Positions 14,828 through 22,937 of a stretch of 24,254 nucleotides of DNA are shown here, piece after piece. A program made the translations under genes and the position numbers. The notes beneath the pieces were generated by a model. The model worked only from the letters and a program-made list of their open reading frames with translations. It did not search any database and had not been told where the DNA came from. Origin of the DNA: CAZFNQ01 sp964652125 (GTDB taxonomy: Bacteria > Patescibacteriota > Saccharimonadia > Saccharimonadales > JANWIN01); assembly GCA_964652125.1 (NCBI GenBank), contig CAZZAE010000011.1, forward strand, positions 1-24,254, read 5' to 3'. Position 1 is the stretch's first letter. Every line of letters begins with the position of its first letter.

Positions 14828-16966
14828 GTGAGTACAATAAATCCGTTTGGTAAAAAAATTATAAAAGTAGAAACCGACTTTTGCGGTAAAAAATTGTCGC
14901 TAGAAGTTGGAAAAGTTGGTTTTAGAACTAGTGCATCTGTTATGGTGCGATATGGTGACACTGTGGTGCTTGGAACAGCTATGGTAGCTAATAAACCAGT
15001 TCATGGTTTTGATTACTTCCCACTATCAATTGATTACGAAGAAAAAATGTATGCTGCTGGAAAAATAAGCGGCAGCCGTTTTATCAAAAGGGAAGGGCGC
15101 CCTAGTGATGACGCTATATTAATTGGCCGTTTAATAGATCGACCAATTCGACCACTATGGCCAAAAGGCTACAGACATGAAGCCCAGGGAGTTGCCACAG
15201 TCTTGAGCATGGATCCAGACTTTAGGCCAGATATGATAGCCATGATAGCTATGAGTGCTGCCTTTTTGTTAACTGGTGCACCTTTTGAAGGACCAGTGGC
15301 TGGTGTACGAGTTGGTTTAGTTGATGGCAAGCTAAAAGCTTTTGCTACAGCCGAACAACTTAGTAATGGACTTGACTTGGTTGTAGCAGGTACCAAAGAT
15401 GGCATCATGATGGTTGAAGCTGGAGCTCACGAAGTGAGCGAAGCTCAAGTTGTGGAAGCATTGGAATTTGCCCAAAAGGCCATACAACCAGCTATAAAGT
15501 TGCAACAAGAATTAGCACAAAAAGTTGGCGTAACAGCTCAAGAATACACATTGCTACTACCAGATGAGGATATCCAAAAACGAGTAGAAACATGGCTTGC
15601 TGGCAAACTAGGGACTGGACTGAGACTGGCGTACCCGGAACGAAACGACCTAGTAAATCGTCTGCGCGAGTCTATGCATGATCACTTTAGTGAAGAAGTT
15701 GGTGAGGACGGGTTCAGCGAAGTTAAACGTGAATACGATGATGCTTTCACCATGGCCCTTCATAACGATGTTCGCGAAGGAATTGTCAAAGAAAACATTC
15801 GTCCAGATGGTCGCAAACTTGATGAAATACGACAGTTATCCAGTGAGGTTGGCTTTTTGCCAAGGGCCCATGGTTCCAGTCTATTTACACGCGGAATGAC
15901 TCAAGCTCTAAACATTGTTACATTAGCGCCGCTTAGCTATGTTCAATTAGTCGACACTATGGAGCGTGAAGGTGAACGACGCTACTTGCATCACTACAAT
16001 GCTCCAGGCTATACCGTTGGTGAAGTTCGTCGACTGGGAAGTCCAGGCCGCCGAGAAATAGGCCATGGCTATTTAGCAGAGAGGGCTCTTGAGGCTGTAT
16101 TACCAGATGAAGCAGATTTCCCATACACCATTCGCTCAGTTACTGAGATTATGAGCCAAAACGGTAGTACCAGCATGGCAGCTACTTGTAGCAGTTGTTT
16201 AGCTCTTATGGATGCTGGTGTGCCAATTAAGCGACCAGTTAGTGGCGTTGCTATGGGACTGATGCTTGATGGTGACAAGCCATATATATTAAGTGATATT
16301 GCTGATGCAGAAGATTTTGCTGGTGACATGGACTTTAAAGTAGCTGGCACTGAAAAAGGAATTACAGCCCTGCAGATGGACATGAAGGTTCATGGCCTCC
16401 CGGTTGAAATATTAGCCAAAGCATTAGATCAAGGCAAGAATGCTCGCGGAGTTATCTTGGATCATATGTTAAGTGTTTTATCCACTCCTCGCGGTGGTAT
16501 GAGTCCATATGCTCCACGGGTGGAATCTATTAAGATTAATCCCGAAAAAATTCGTGAAGTTATTGGAAAAGGTGGTGAAACAATAAATAAAATTATTGCC
16601 GAAACTGGTGCTGAAATTGATATTAAAGATGACGGCACAGTATTTATTGCCAGTCCGGATAAGAAATCAATTGATGGTGCCAAGCAATATATCCAAAGCA
16701 TAACGGCCGAACCGGAAGTTGGAAAGATCTACGAAAACTGTAGAGTAGTCAGCGTACTCGATTTTGGTGCGTTTGTTGAGATTATGCCCGGCAAAGAAGG
16801 ACTAGTACACGTTAGTGAGATGGCCGAGGAGCGGGTTAATAAGCCAAGCGATGTAGTCAAAGAAGGCGACAGTGTAACAGTTAAATTAGTAGCCATTGAT
16901 GACCGAGGCCGCTTACAATTAAGTATGCGGGCAGCAAAACGAGATCAATCAGATAAAGGTAAGTAG
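14828..16966 (+). CDS. pnp: polyribonucleotide nucleotidyltransferase (PNPase)
   Basis: Phosphorolytic 3'-5' exoribonuclease that also adds heteropolymeric tails; acts in mRNA decay as a trimer. The 712 residues carry two RNase PH domains joined by a helical linker, then a KH domain (around 569-625, with REVIGKGGETINKII) and an S1 domain (around 632-700, with VLDFGAFVEIMPGKEGLVHVS). The second RNase PH domain keeps the catalytic aspartates in AEDFAGDMDFKVAGT, and the phosphate-binding SNGSTSMA-type motif is present (QNGSTSMAA). The start is GTG with AGGAAAGGAAAG ending about 9 bases before it. No C-terminal degradosome extension. Together with RNase J it forms the likely RNA-decay core. Confidence 0.97.
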   Translation: MSTINPFGKKIIKVETDFCGKKLSLEVGKVGFRTSASVMVRYGDTVVLGTAMVANKPVHGFDYFPLSIDYEEKMYAAGKISGSRFIKREGRPSDDAILIGRLIDRPIRPLWPKGYRHEAQGVATVLSMDPDFRPDMIAMIAMSAAFLLTGAPFEGPVAGVRVGLVDGKLKAFATAEQLSNGLDLVVAGTKDGIMMVEAGAHEVSEAQVVEALEFAQKAIQPAIKLQQELAQKVGVTAQEYTLLLPDEDIQKRVETWLAGKLGTGLRLAYPERNDLVNRLRESMHDHFSEEVGEDGFSEVKREYDDAFTMALHNDVREGIVKENIRPDGRKLDEIRQLSSEVGFLPRAHGSSLFTRGMTQALNIVTLAPLSYVQLVDTMEREGERRYLHHYNAPGYTVGEVRRLGSPGRREIGHGYLAERALEAVLPDEADFPYTIRSVTEIMSQNGSTSMAATCSSCLALMDAGVPIKRPVSGVAMGLMLDGDKPYILSDIADAEDFAGDMDFKVAGTEKGITALQMDMKVHGLPVEILAKALDQGKNARGVILDHMLSVLSTPRGGMSPYAPRVESIKINPEKIREVIGKGGETINKIIAETGAEIDIKDDGTVFIASPDKKSIDGAKQYIQSITAEPEVGKIYENCRVVSVLDFGAFVEIMPGKEGLVHVSEMAEERVNKPSDVVKEGDSVTVKLVAIDDRGRLQLSMRAAKRDQSDKGK

Positions 16967-16980
16967 TAGGGGAAGCTAAT

Positions 16981-17193
16981 ATGGTTAAAGCTGCTGGTAA
17001 ACAAAGTGATCTTTGGAATAGCCGACAAGGTAGCTTAATCATTAGCATCTTAATGTTATTGGCCACATATCTAATTGCATCAAGGGCCATTGAGACTGGT
17101 AGTTTACAACAATATTTTTTAACATTTTTGTTTTTTGGGATAGCAATAAATAGATTAATTAAAGCTATTAAAGGCTTAGTAAAAAAGGACTAG
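16981..17193 (+). CDS. small two-helix membrane protein
   Basis: No family recognised. The 70 residues contain two hydrophobic helices (about 18-35, SLIISILMLLATYLIAS, and about 45-62, YFLTFLFFGIAINRLI), with lysines at both ends (KGLVKKD). The positive-inside pattern suggests both ends face the cytoplasm. AGGGGAAG at about 16968-16975 precedes the ATG, and the gene sits 14 bases after pnp and 1 base before the glycosylase gene, so it is probably cotranscribed. A membrane tether for RNA-decay enzymes is possible but only suggested by position. Confidence 0.75.
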   Translation: MVKAAGKQSDLWNSRQGSLIISILMLLATYLIASRAIETGSLQQYFLTFLFFGIAINRLIKAIKGLVKKD

Positions 17194-17194
17194 T

Positions 17195-17779
17195 GTGCCT
17201 ATGAGCACAAAATCCAAACAGGAAAAGCTTGATCAAATTAAGGCAGAGATTACAGATAACAATGTCTGTCCAGATTTGGCCAAGCAAGCCAAACAACTCG
17301 TTTTTGGGGACGGCAATGCCAATAGTGACTTAGTCTTTATTGGTGAAGCACCGGGCAAAAATGAAGATGAACAAGGTCTGCCATTTGTAGGTGCAGCTGG
17401 CAAGTTTTTAAACGAAATGCTAGCCATGATAGACCTCAAACGCCAAGATGTGTACATTACCAACATTGTAAAATACAGGCCACCCAGCAACCGGGACCCA
17501 CTTCCGGAAGAAAAAGCCGAGTTTCTACCATATTTAGAGCGCCAATTAGAGGTTATAAATCCTAAAATGGTGGTAACCCTGGGACGGCACAGCCTAAACT
17601 GTTTTTTACAGGACTTATCCATTTCACAAGTCCACGGGCGGCCAAAAAGGTACAAAGGGCAGATATATTTACCCTTGTTTCATCCGGCTGCAGCACTTTA
17701 TAACGGCGCAATGAGGCAAACTCTAATTGACGATTTTGCCAAAATTCCGCTAATACTTAAGAAATTAAATAAGATATAA
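17195..17779 (+). CDS. family 4 uracil-DNA glycosylase, Fe-S site degenerate
   Basis: Removes uracil from DNA. The 194 residues carry the family-4 motifs: GEAPGKNEDEQGLPFVGAAG (active-site motif), YITNIVKYRPPSNRDP, and HPAAALYN. Family 4 enzymes normally hold a 4Fe-4S cluster with four cysteines. Here only C25 remains: the first CxxC cysteine is N22, the one in VKCRPP is Y94, and its partner 16 residues later is F110. The cluster is therefore not expected. The start is GTG at 17195, 5 bases after AAAAAAGGA; an ATG at 17201 is an alternative. It follows the small membrane gene directly and precedes RNase J. Confidence 0.9.
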   Translation: MPMSTKSKQEKLDQIKAEITDNNVCPDLAKQAKQLVFGDGNANSDLVFIGEAPGKNEDEQGLPFVGAAGKFLNEMLAMIDLKRQDVYITNIVKYRPPSNRDPLPEEKAEFLPYLERQLEVINPKMVVTLGRHSLNCFLQDLSISQVHGRPKRYKGQIYLPLFHPAAALYNGAMRQTLIDDFAKIPLILKKLNKI

Positions 17780-17807
17780 CACTCTAAACCAGAAAGGTAT
17801 AGAAAAA

Positions 17808-19847
17808 ATGAACGATAACAAGAACTATAACAAACCTAAACCGGCGAACAATAATTCCGCCAAACCTGCACCACTGGGCCGTAGTGCTTCTCGTGGCGCA
17901 GCTATTCGTGCCCAAAAACGAAGTCAAGACGATGCTCATCGAATCGCTAACCAGTATTCAACTGCAGCTGGTCAGACATCTCAAAGCCAACCCAGACGAG
18001 CTAACCAAATTGATGATCGATCTCGTCTAAAAATCATAGGATTGGGCGGCATGGATGGTGCTGGATCTAAGAACATGATCCTAGTTGAGTACTTAAATGA
18101 CGCAATTATTATGGACGCTGGAAACGATTTGGGGGTAGATTTACCAGGTATTAACTATGGTATAGCTGACACAACCTATCTAGAAAGCATCAAACATAAA
18201 CTAAGAGCTTACATAATTACTCATGGTCACTTAGACCATATTGGCGCACTACCACACATAGCTCCTCTGTACCCAGCACCAATTTACGGTTCCAAATTCA
18301 CTATTGGCCGCGTAGAGGAAATTTTTGGTAACTTTAGCTTACCAATGCCTGACGGATTTGAACTTAAAACAATAACCATGAATGAAAATACTCACGAACG
18401 ACTTAAAGTCGGCCCATTCATGGTGGAGTTAATTCGAGTTACTCACTCCATACCAGGCAGTACTGTTATTGTCCTGGATACACCAATAGGACGCGTAGTA
18501 AATACTGGTGACTTTAGATTAGATCCTAATCCACTTGACCATGAACGTACTGACACTGATCGCTTAAAACAAATTGGTGAAGAAGGAGTACTTGCACTAC
18601 TCAGTGAAAGTACATCCGTGGAACGACTTGGGCGAACACCATCTGAGAGTACCATTGAGCCAAGCTTCATTGATATTATGGACCGCGCTCCTGGTCGTAT
18701 ATTTATGGCCATGTTCTCAACGAACATTAATCGTATCCAGATGATCATAAATGCAGCTGTACACCATAACAAAAAAATAGCTTTGGATGGGCGTAGCTTG
18801 GTAAGCACCCTTGAAATGGCAGTGCGCCACGGCTTTGTTCGTGTCCCTAAAGGTACGTTTATACCTATTGCTAGCGTATCTAGTCTTAGGGACAGTGATG
18901 TGGTGATTGTTTGTACTGGTAGCCAGGGCGAACCTAACTCAGCCTTACAACGTATGGCAGCTGGTGACCACAAGCATATTAAACTTAAAGAACAAGATAC
19001 GGTTGTACTTAGCAGTAGCGCCATCCCTGAAAGTGGCAATGATGCTCTGATTGCAGGTATGGTTGATGATATGGTCCGTAAAGGCGTACACGTATTCCAG
19101 CACGTTAATCATGAGTTAGATGGTATTGGTCCTCTGCATGTTTCTGGACACGCCTCCCGCGACGAATATGCGGAAATGATTCAAATGACTAAACCTAAGT
19201 TCTTTCTTCCCATTTATGGTGCGTTCAGAGTGAAACAAAGCTACATTGAAGTAGCAGTGGAGCAGGGTATCCCTCGTAAAAACACCCTAAACGCCGAAAA
19301 CGGCCAAGTAATTGGATTTACCCCCGATCATATGGAAACTATTGGGCAGGTACCACATGGTACCGTACTTGTAGACCAAACTGGTGCGATTGTGAGTAAC
19401 GTAGTAATTAAGGACCGCTTGATGTTGGCTGAAGAAGGCTTAGTAGCGGTTATTCTAACAATCGATAAAAAGACCGGCAATTTACTGACAAGCCCGGATA
19501 TAATTAGCCGCGGTTTCATATATATGCGCGATAACGAGGACCTAATGAATGCCTTTAGAGCTGAACTGCGCCGAGCAGTTGCCCAACGCTTCAAACGTGT
19601 AGATTTGGATAGATTTAAAGCTGAACTCAAAGATCATATAATGCACTTTTTATTTGAGCAAACTCAGCGTAGTCCAATTGTGATTCCAGTAGTAAATATT
19701 ATTGGTGCTAAAGCAGGGGAAAAACCAGCCAATGGGACAAATGGCGATACAAGTGGTAAACCCACCCCCGAACCTACAGAGGAACTTCAAAAACGCTTTC
19801 AGCAAATGCGTGCTAAACTTCTAAATCAAGACGCACGTATAGACTAA
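17808..19847 (+). CDS. rnj: ribonuclease J
   Basis: Metallo-beta-lactamase/beta-CASP ribonuclease with 5'-3' exonuclease and endonuclease activity in mRNA decay and rRNA maturation. The zinc motif H139-G-H141-L-D143-H144 is intact in YIITHGHLDHIGALP, and downstream motifs are present: RVVNTGDFRLDPNP, CTGSQGEPNSAL, VLSSSAIPESGN and HVSGHASRDEY. Before the catalytic domain lies a low-complexity extension of about 70 residues rich in Asn, Lys, Arg and Gln, which is basic and probably disordered. The C-terminus ends in a short acidic/proline linker and a helix. GAAAGGT precedes the ATG. With PNPase nearby it fits the RNase J-based decay system found in bacteria without RNase E. Confidence 0.95.
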   Translation: MNDNKNYNKPKPANNNSAKPAPLGRSASRGAAIRAQKRSQDDAHRIANQYSTAAGQTSQSQPRRANQIDDRSRLKIIGLGGMDGAGSKNMILVEYLNDAIIMDAGNDLGVDLPGINYGIADTTYLESIKHKLRAYIITHGHLDHIGALPHIAPLYPAPIYGSKFTIGRVEEIFGNFSLPMPDGFELKTITMNENTHERLKVGPFMVELIRVTHSIPGSTVIVLDTPIGRVVNTGDFRLDPNPLDHERTDTDRLKQIGEEGVLALLSESTSVERLGRTPSESTIEPSFIDIMDRAPGRIFMAMFSTNINRIQMIINAAVHHNKKIALDGRSLVSTLEMAVRHGFVRVPKGTFIPIASVSSLRDSDVVIVCTGSQGEPNSALQRMAAGDHKHIKLKEQDTVVLSSSAIPESGNDALIAGMVDDMVRKGVHVFQHVNHELDGIGPLHVSGHASRDEYAEMIQMTKPKFFLPIYGAFRVKQSYIEVAVEQGIPRKNTLNAENGQVIGFTPDHMETIGQVPHGTVLVDQTGAIVSNVVIKDRLMLAEEGLVAVILTIDKKTGNLLTSPDIISRGFIYMRDNEDLMNAFRAELRRAVAQRFKRVDLDRFKAELKDHIMHFLFEQTQRSPIVIPVVNIIGAKAGEKPANGTNGDTSGKPTPEPTEELQKRFQQMRAKLLNQDARID

Positions 19848-19849
19848 TA

Positions 19850-19878
19850 TTGACATTTTTAAAATTTAGTGCTAAGAT
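19850..19878 (+). promoter_or_regulatory. promoter of the gene at 19926
   Basis: TTGACA (19850-19855), 17-base spacer, TAAGAT (19873-19878). Predicted start near 19885, about 40 bases before the ATG. It begins immediately after the RNase J stop codon. Confidence 0.65.
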
Positions 19879-19925
19879 GTTCTTAGTTAAAGTTAATATA
19901 AAAACAAAAAAGTAGATTAAAGATT

Positions 19926-20216
19926 ATGGATAAATTAAGTGCTAAACCATTTCCAGGCGCTCAGGATGAGCTGAAAAGAGTTGGCTATAAAGATCCAATG
20001 TTGCAATCAATATACGGGATGAGAGTTGACGCAGCTACTGATGCTTCAGAAGCGGCTTTCGCCAAAGATAAGATTACCGCTAAATCGGTTAAAACCGTTG
20101 AAGATTCAAGTACATTACCTTCAGGTACTGCTGATCAAGATGCAAACAATTATGTTATTCAGATGCCAATTAAGCAGTTGCCAGCAGGACCTCCTCATAC
20201 TCCGATAGCAAGCTGA
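19926..20216 (+). CDS. hypothetical 96-residue protein
   Basis: No family recognised. The protein is soluble, without signal peptide or membrane helix, rich in Lys, Asp, Ala, Ser and Thr, and has no cysteine. It begins MDKLSAKPFPGAQDELKRVG and ends with a proline-rich QLPAGPPHTPIAS. The composition suggests partial disorder. A good promoter directly upstream supports expression; the ATG has no strong Shine-Dalgarno. It is the first gene of the accessory island between RNase J and ftsK. Confidence 0.65.
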   Translation: MDKLSAKPFPGAQDELKRVGYKDPMLQSIYGMRVDAATDASEAAFAKDKITAKSVKTVEDSSTLPSGTADQDANNYVIQMPIKQLPAGPPHTPIAS

Positions 20217-20296
20217 TCAAACTTGGATTAGTAAGAGATAGAAAAGAAACCCATCATAACTTTTAGCAGTCAGGGCACAAGCGTCAAACTATATAC

Positions 20297-20325
20297 TTGA
20301 CAAATTAAATGAATTGTAGTACTAT
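20297..20325 (+). promoter_or_regulatory. promoter of the surface-repeat gene
   Basis: TTGACA (20297-20302), 17-base spacer, TACTAT (20320-20325); the predicted start falls at the A of the ATG at 20332. A TATAAT at 20325-20330 overlaps it but would have a 22-base spacer. Confidence 0.6.
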
Positions 20326-20331
20326 ATAATC

Positions 20332-21051
20332 ATGGATACATCAAAAACGCCGGAACAAGGTAAAACAAGTAAAACAAAAAAAATTAGCGGAAAAATCGTT
20401 AATATTGCTGGAAAGGCAACATTAGCTTCAGGGCTAATGGTGCTAAGCCACGGTGCGGTTGCTGGCGCGGCCGAACCTGTCAAATCGGCTCAAACTGAAG
20501 TAGCTGTTCCTGCAAATGCAGCTCCAATCGAATATAATGGTGGAGCTGGCGGCCCGGACACCTACGTTGATACCAGCAATAACCCAACTACTACTACACC
20601 TACAACTTCGCCCGAAACCGAAGTGCCTGTTAGTGTTCCGGAAATCCCGGTTAGTGATCCAATTGATGAAACTGTAAAACCACTTGATCCCACCCCAACA
20701 ACCGTCGCAAATAGACCACAAGTCCCAGTGACTGAAGCTACCACTACTACCATACCTTATAATGGTGGAGCTGGCGGCCCAGGCACCTATGTAAATGATG
20801 GCCATAAGGGATCAACTACTACCACTTACCCCATTACAATGACAACCCAAACGCCTACATCTACAGTTGAAAATGGTGATGCTACCAACCTACTAGCTCA
20901 TACAACTGAACACGACAAGGCACCGGCAGAAGGCAAAGGCGCTTTAATTGGAACTTTGGTTGGCGGAGCCGCTTTAGGCCTTGCTAATCTACGCAAAAAC
21001 GCCCAGCAAAACCAAATAACACCAAATCACAACAATATTCCTTCAGCTTAA
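20332..21051 (+). CDS. secreted Thr/Pro-rich surface protein with GGAGGP repeats
   Basis: No family recognised, but the architecture is clear. The N-terminus is lysine-rich and followed by a hydrophobic segment ending GAVAGAAEP, a likely signal peptide with cleavage near AGA-AEP. A long Thr/Pro/Val-rich region follows, typical of an extended stalk. Two near-identical motifs, YNGGAGGPDTYV (Y68) and YNGGAGGPGTYV (Y143), lie 75 residues apart. A weakly hydrophobic glycine-rich helix (ALIGTLVGGAALGLANL) followed by RK stands near the C-terminus and could anchor the protein. There is no LPxTG motif. Predicted to be leaderless. It is probably an exposed surface or secreted protein; the binding partner is unknown. 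Confidence 0.7.
   Translation: MDTSKTPEQGKTSKTKKISGKIVNIAGKATLASGLMVLSHGAVAGAAEPVKSAQTEVAVPANAAPIEYNGGAGGPDTYVDTSNNPTTTTPTTSPETEVPVSVPEIPVSDPIDETVKPLDPTPTTVANRPQVPVTEATTTTIPYNGGAGGPGTYVNDGHKGSTTTTYPITMTTQTPTSTVENGDATNLLAHTTEHDKAPAEGKGALIGTLVGGAALGLANLRKNAQQNQITPNHNNIPSA
20533..20555 (+). repeat. direct repeat copy 1 (encodes YNGGAGGP)
   Basis: A 23-base sequence starting TATAATGGTGGAGCTGG, identical to the copy at 20758-20780. Identity at the DNA level, including third positions, suggests recent duplication or gene conversion. Confidence 0.8.
20758..20780 (+). repeat. direct repeat copy 2 (encodes YNGGAGGP)
   Basis: Exact copy of 20533-20555, 225 bases downstream in the same frame of the surface protein gene. 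Confidence 0.8.
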
Positions 21052-21088
21052 TCTGTTATATTTATCTTGGCTGCAAGCTACACCAAGT

Positions 21089-21117
21089 TTGACTGGGCAC
21101 TAGCACTATTCTACAAT
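21089..21117 (+). promoter_or_regulatory. promoter of the lectin-CAP gene
   Basis: TTGACT (21089-21094), 17-base spacer, TACAAT (21112-21117). Predicted start near 21124, leaving a leader of about 19 bases that holds the Shine-Dalgarno AGGCGG. Confidence 0.7.
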
Positions 21118-21142
21118 TAGCTTTGTAACAGGCGGATGAATT

Positions 21143-22882
21143 TTGGCTAAGAATTCTAGTTCAAACCAAGAAATAAAAAACCAAACCGATAATAACCAAA
21201 AGGAAGTTGTTAGTAAGCTGTCTAGTTTTATAAAAGTGCCGTGGTACAAACACCGGCGAGTAGTTGGTCTAGCGGTTATCTTTATTCAGCTATCAGTAGT
21301 TTTTGTAATGTTACTAAGCTTTAGCCACACGACGCCAAATTCGGCAGTTGGTACTTTGGCAGCTTCTGAACCCTCTATAGATACATTTGTCGAAAATCCA
21401 TCAACCGTTTCTACTACAACAGATACTAGTCAACCGGCCTTGGATCCTGATTTAAGTACGGATACTACGTCTTCATTTACGGCCAACGCCACTGTCTCGA
21501 CAATTACCCATGATCCAGTCAGTGAGGATGCCGATTACAACCACATTAACGGTCTGAGAAGTGCTCATGGAAAGACGGCCTATATTCGATCGGCTTGTTT
21601 GACCGGAATTGCACAAGCCTGGGCTAAGGCGTATGCGGCTTACGGGGTACGGATTCATAATATTCACTTAAAGGACCAGATAAGGGCTGATTGTACCACT
21701 GGAGTAGATAATGTGGCTGAAAATATGATGGCCCAGGATACTGAGTGCCATTCATGGGTAGTTATGACGACCCTAAAAGTGCCGGCCTCCACGCCGTGCG
21801 GGGTTAGAACGGCAGTTGCAAAAGTTGCCTGCGGCGATACATCGACAATTTTAGATACCAGAGTCGCCAATGTATCAACCTGCTCTGCATATCCGACGGG
21901 TTATCCATACCACTTTAAGTACGTTGGTGTCGGGGCATTTAAAGCGCCCAATGGCCTGACTTACATCGTCCAGGACTTCGCCGGCTGTGATTCAACCTGC
22001 CGTAATCTACCGCCGACTTTGGCCAGCGGGGCATCAACCTTTCCTAATGAATTACGTTTAGGCGAGAGCTTAGCCCGCGGTGAAAAAATTTCATCCGGCG
22101 CCGGTGATTCATGGTACTTTCAAAGCACTGATGGCAACGCCGTGGTATTTGCCCCGAACGGAAATGTACTTTGGGCAACTGGTACGGAGCGTAAATGCGC
22201 AGAGCATATTGTCTTCCAGAAAACGGACGGTAACTTGGTGATCTTCGATTGTTATAATCATGCCATTTGGAATAGTCAGACCCCGAATAAAGGCGCTAAT
22301 CGGGTGATAATTCTAAACGACGGTAATTTAGTAGTTGTTGATCCTAGCGGTAAGGCCTTATGGTCTTGGAAGACTGGGTTAATTGCCACCAGCAGTTGTA
22401 AGAACCCGTTTGGCTATCCGAATGAACCTTGGACTTTACAGCGGATGGACCAGGGGGTTGATTACGGTCCAAACGGTAATTTGCCAGTAAGAGTTCCTTG
22501 CGACGGACATATTATTCACTCCGGCCAGCCTGGTTGGCCGCCCAATGGCGCGGGTTATTACATACACTATAAATTTGATAAAGGACCTTTGGCTGGCAAA
22601 TGTATGTACTTTGCCGAGAGCTTAACTCCTCCACCTCCTGATGGAACATCGTTTTTGGCGGGCCAGCCGATTGTAACGGCCTATCCGGGCGCCTCTGATA
22701 CAGAGTGGGGTTGGTCGGCCAGTTATGGTACTCCCGCTATCCAGTATCCTCCAGGGACAAACCATGATTCCTTGCCGCCAACTGACGCCGGTTTGGCTTT
22801 TGACAGGTTTATTGCCAGTTTGGGTGGGATTAACCACGGGATTGGTACGTCTCCAACTTATGCTGGTAACTCATGCAGTTGA
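21143..22882 (+). CDS. membrane-anchored CAP, bulb-lectin and M23-like surface protein
   Basis: A 579-residue exported protein. The cytoplasmic start is basic (WYKHRR, 34-39), followed by one transmembrane helix (about 40-60) and a Ser/Thr linker to about 128. A CAP/SCP-like domain follows (about 129-285: HINGLRSAHG, AQAWAKAYAAYG, VDNVAENM, YVGVGAF). Next is a bulb-type (mannose-binding) lectin domain (about 302-412) with three repeats, QSTDGNAVVF (Q327), QKTDGNLVIF (Q359) and LNDGNLVVV (391). The C-terminal part (about 415-575) resembles a degenerate M23-like domain common in Actinobacteria (R434-M-D-Q-G-V-D-Y441, then GPLAGKCMYFAE), with the zinc histidine of HxGxDY absent. Many cysteines suggest disulfides. 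The start is TTG, 7 bases after AGGCGG. G+C is far above that of neighbouring genes. Probably glycan binding and host or cell contact. Confidence 0.8.
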   Translation: MAKNSSSNQEIKNQTDNNQKEVVSKLSSFIKVPWYKHRRVVGLAVIFIQLSVVFVMLLSFSHTTPNSAVGTLAASEPSIDTFVENPSTVSTTTDTSQPALDPDLSTDTTSSFTANATVSTITHDPVSEDADYNHINGLRSAHGKTAYIRSACLTGIAQAWAKAYAAYGVRIHNIHLKDQIRADCTTGVDNVAENMMAQDTECHSWVVMTTLKVPASTPCGVRTAVAKVACGDTSTILDTRVANVSTCSAYPTGYPYHFKYVGVGAFKAPNGLTYIVQDFAGCDSTCRNLPPTLASGASTFPNELRLGESLARGEKISSGAGDSWYFQSTDGNAVVFAPNGNVLWATGTERKCAEHIVFQKTDGNLVIFDCYNHAIWNSQTPNKGANRVIILNDGNLVVVDPSGKALWSWKTGLIATSSCKNPFGYPNEPWTLQRMDQGVDYGPNGNLPVRVPCDGHIIHSGQPGWPPNGAGYYIHYKFDKGPLAGKCMYFAESLTPPPPDGTSFLAGQPIVTAYPGASDTEWGWSASYGTPAIQYPPGTNHDSLPPTDAGLAFDRFIASLGGINHGIGTSPTYAGNSCS

Positions 22883-22899
22883 GGTTGATATATAGGCAA

Positions 22900-22928
22900 T
22901 TGACAAATGTTGTTAATTTTGCTATAAT
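22900..22928 (+). promoter_or_regulatory. perfect consensus promoter of the gene at 22938
   Basis: TTGACA (22900-22905), 17-base spacer, TATAAT (22923-22928), an exact sigma-70 consensus. The hexamer ends 9 bases before the ATG at 22938, so the leader should be about 3 bases. Confidence 0.8.
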
Positions 22929-22937
22929 ATCCATATT

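Noticed and set aside
14755..14853. 32-codon ORF (MKHSYSLYGERLN...) overlapping the pnp start
   Set aside because: It lies within the 11-base-pair leader stem, its only Shine-Dalgarno-like bases are directly against the ATG, and it runs into pnp in another frame. A leader peptide cannot be excluded, but nothing favours it over chance.
18443..19039. Long open frame (198 codons) on the minus strand inside RNase J
   Set aside because: It is antisense to a conserved enzyme, shows no motif, and lacks a plausible start region; a shadow frame.
21066..21090. CTTGG...CCAAG hairpin followed by TTT after the surface-repeat gene
   Set aside because: Only a 5-base stem with a 12-base loop and three T residues; too weak to call a terminator.
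21136..21150. Four-codon mini-ORF ATG-AAT-TTT-GGC-TAA over the lectin gene start
   Set aside because: The Shine-Dalgarno AGGCGG touches this ATG with no spacing but is 7 bases from the TTG at 21143, so it serves the TTG start.
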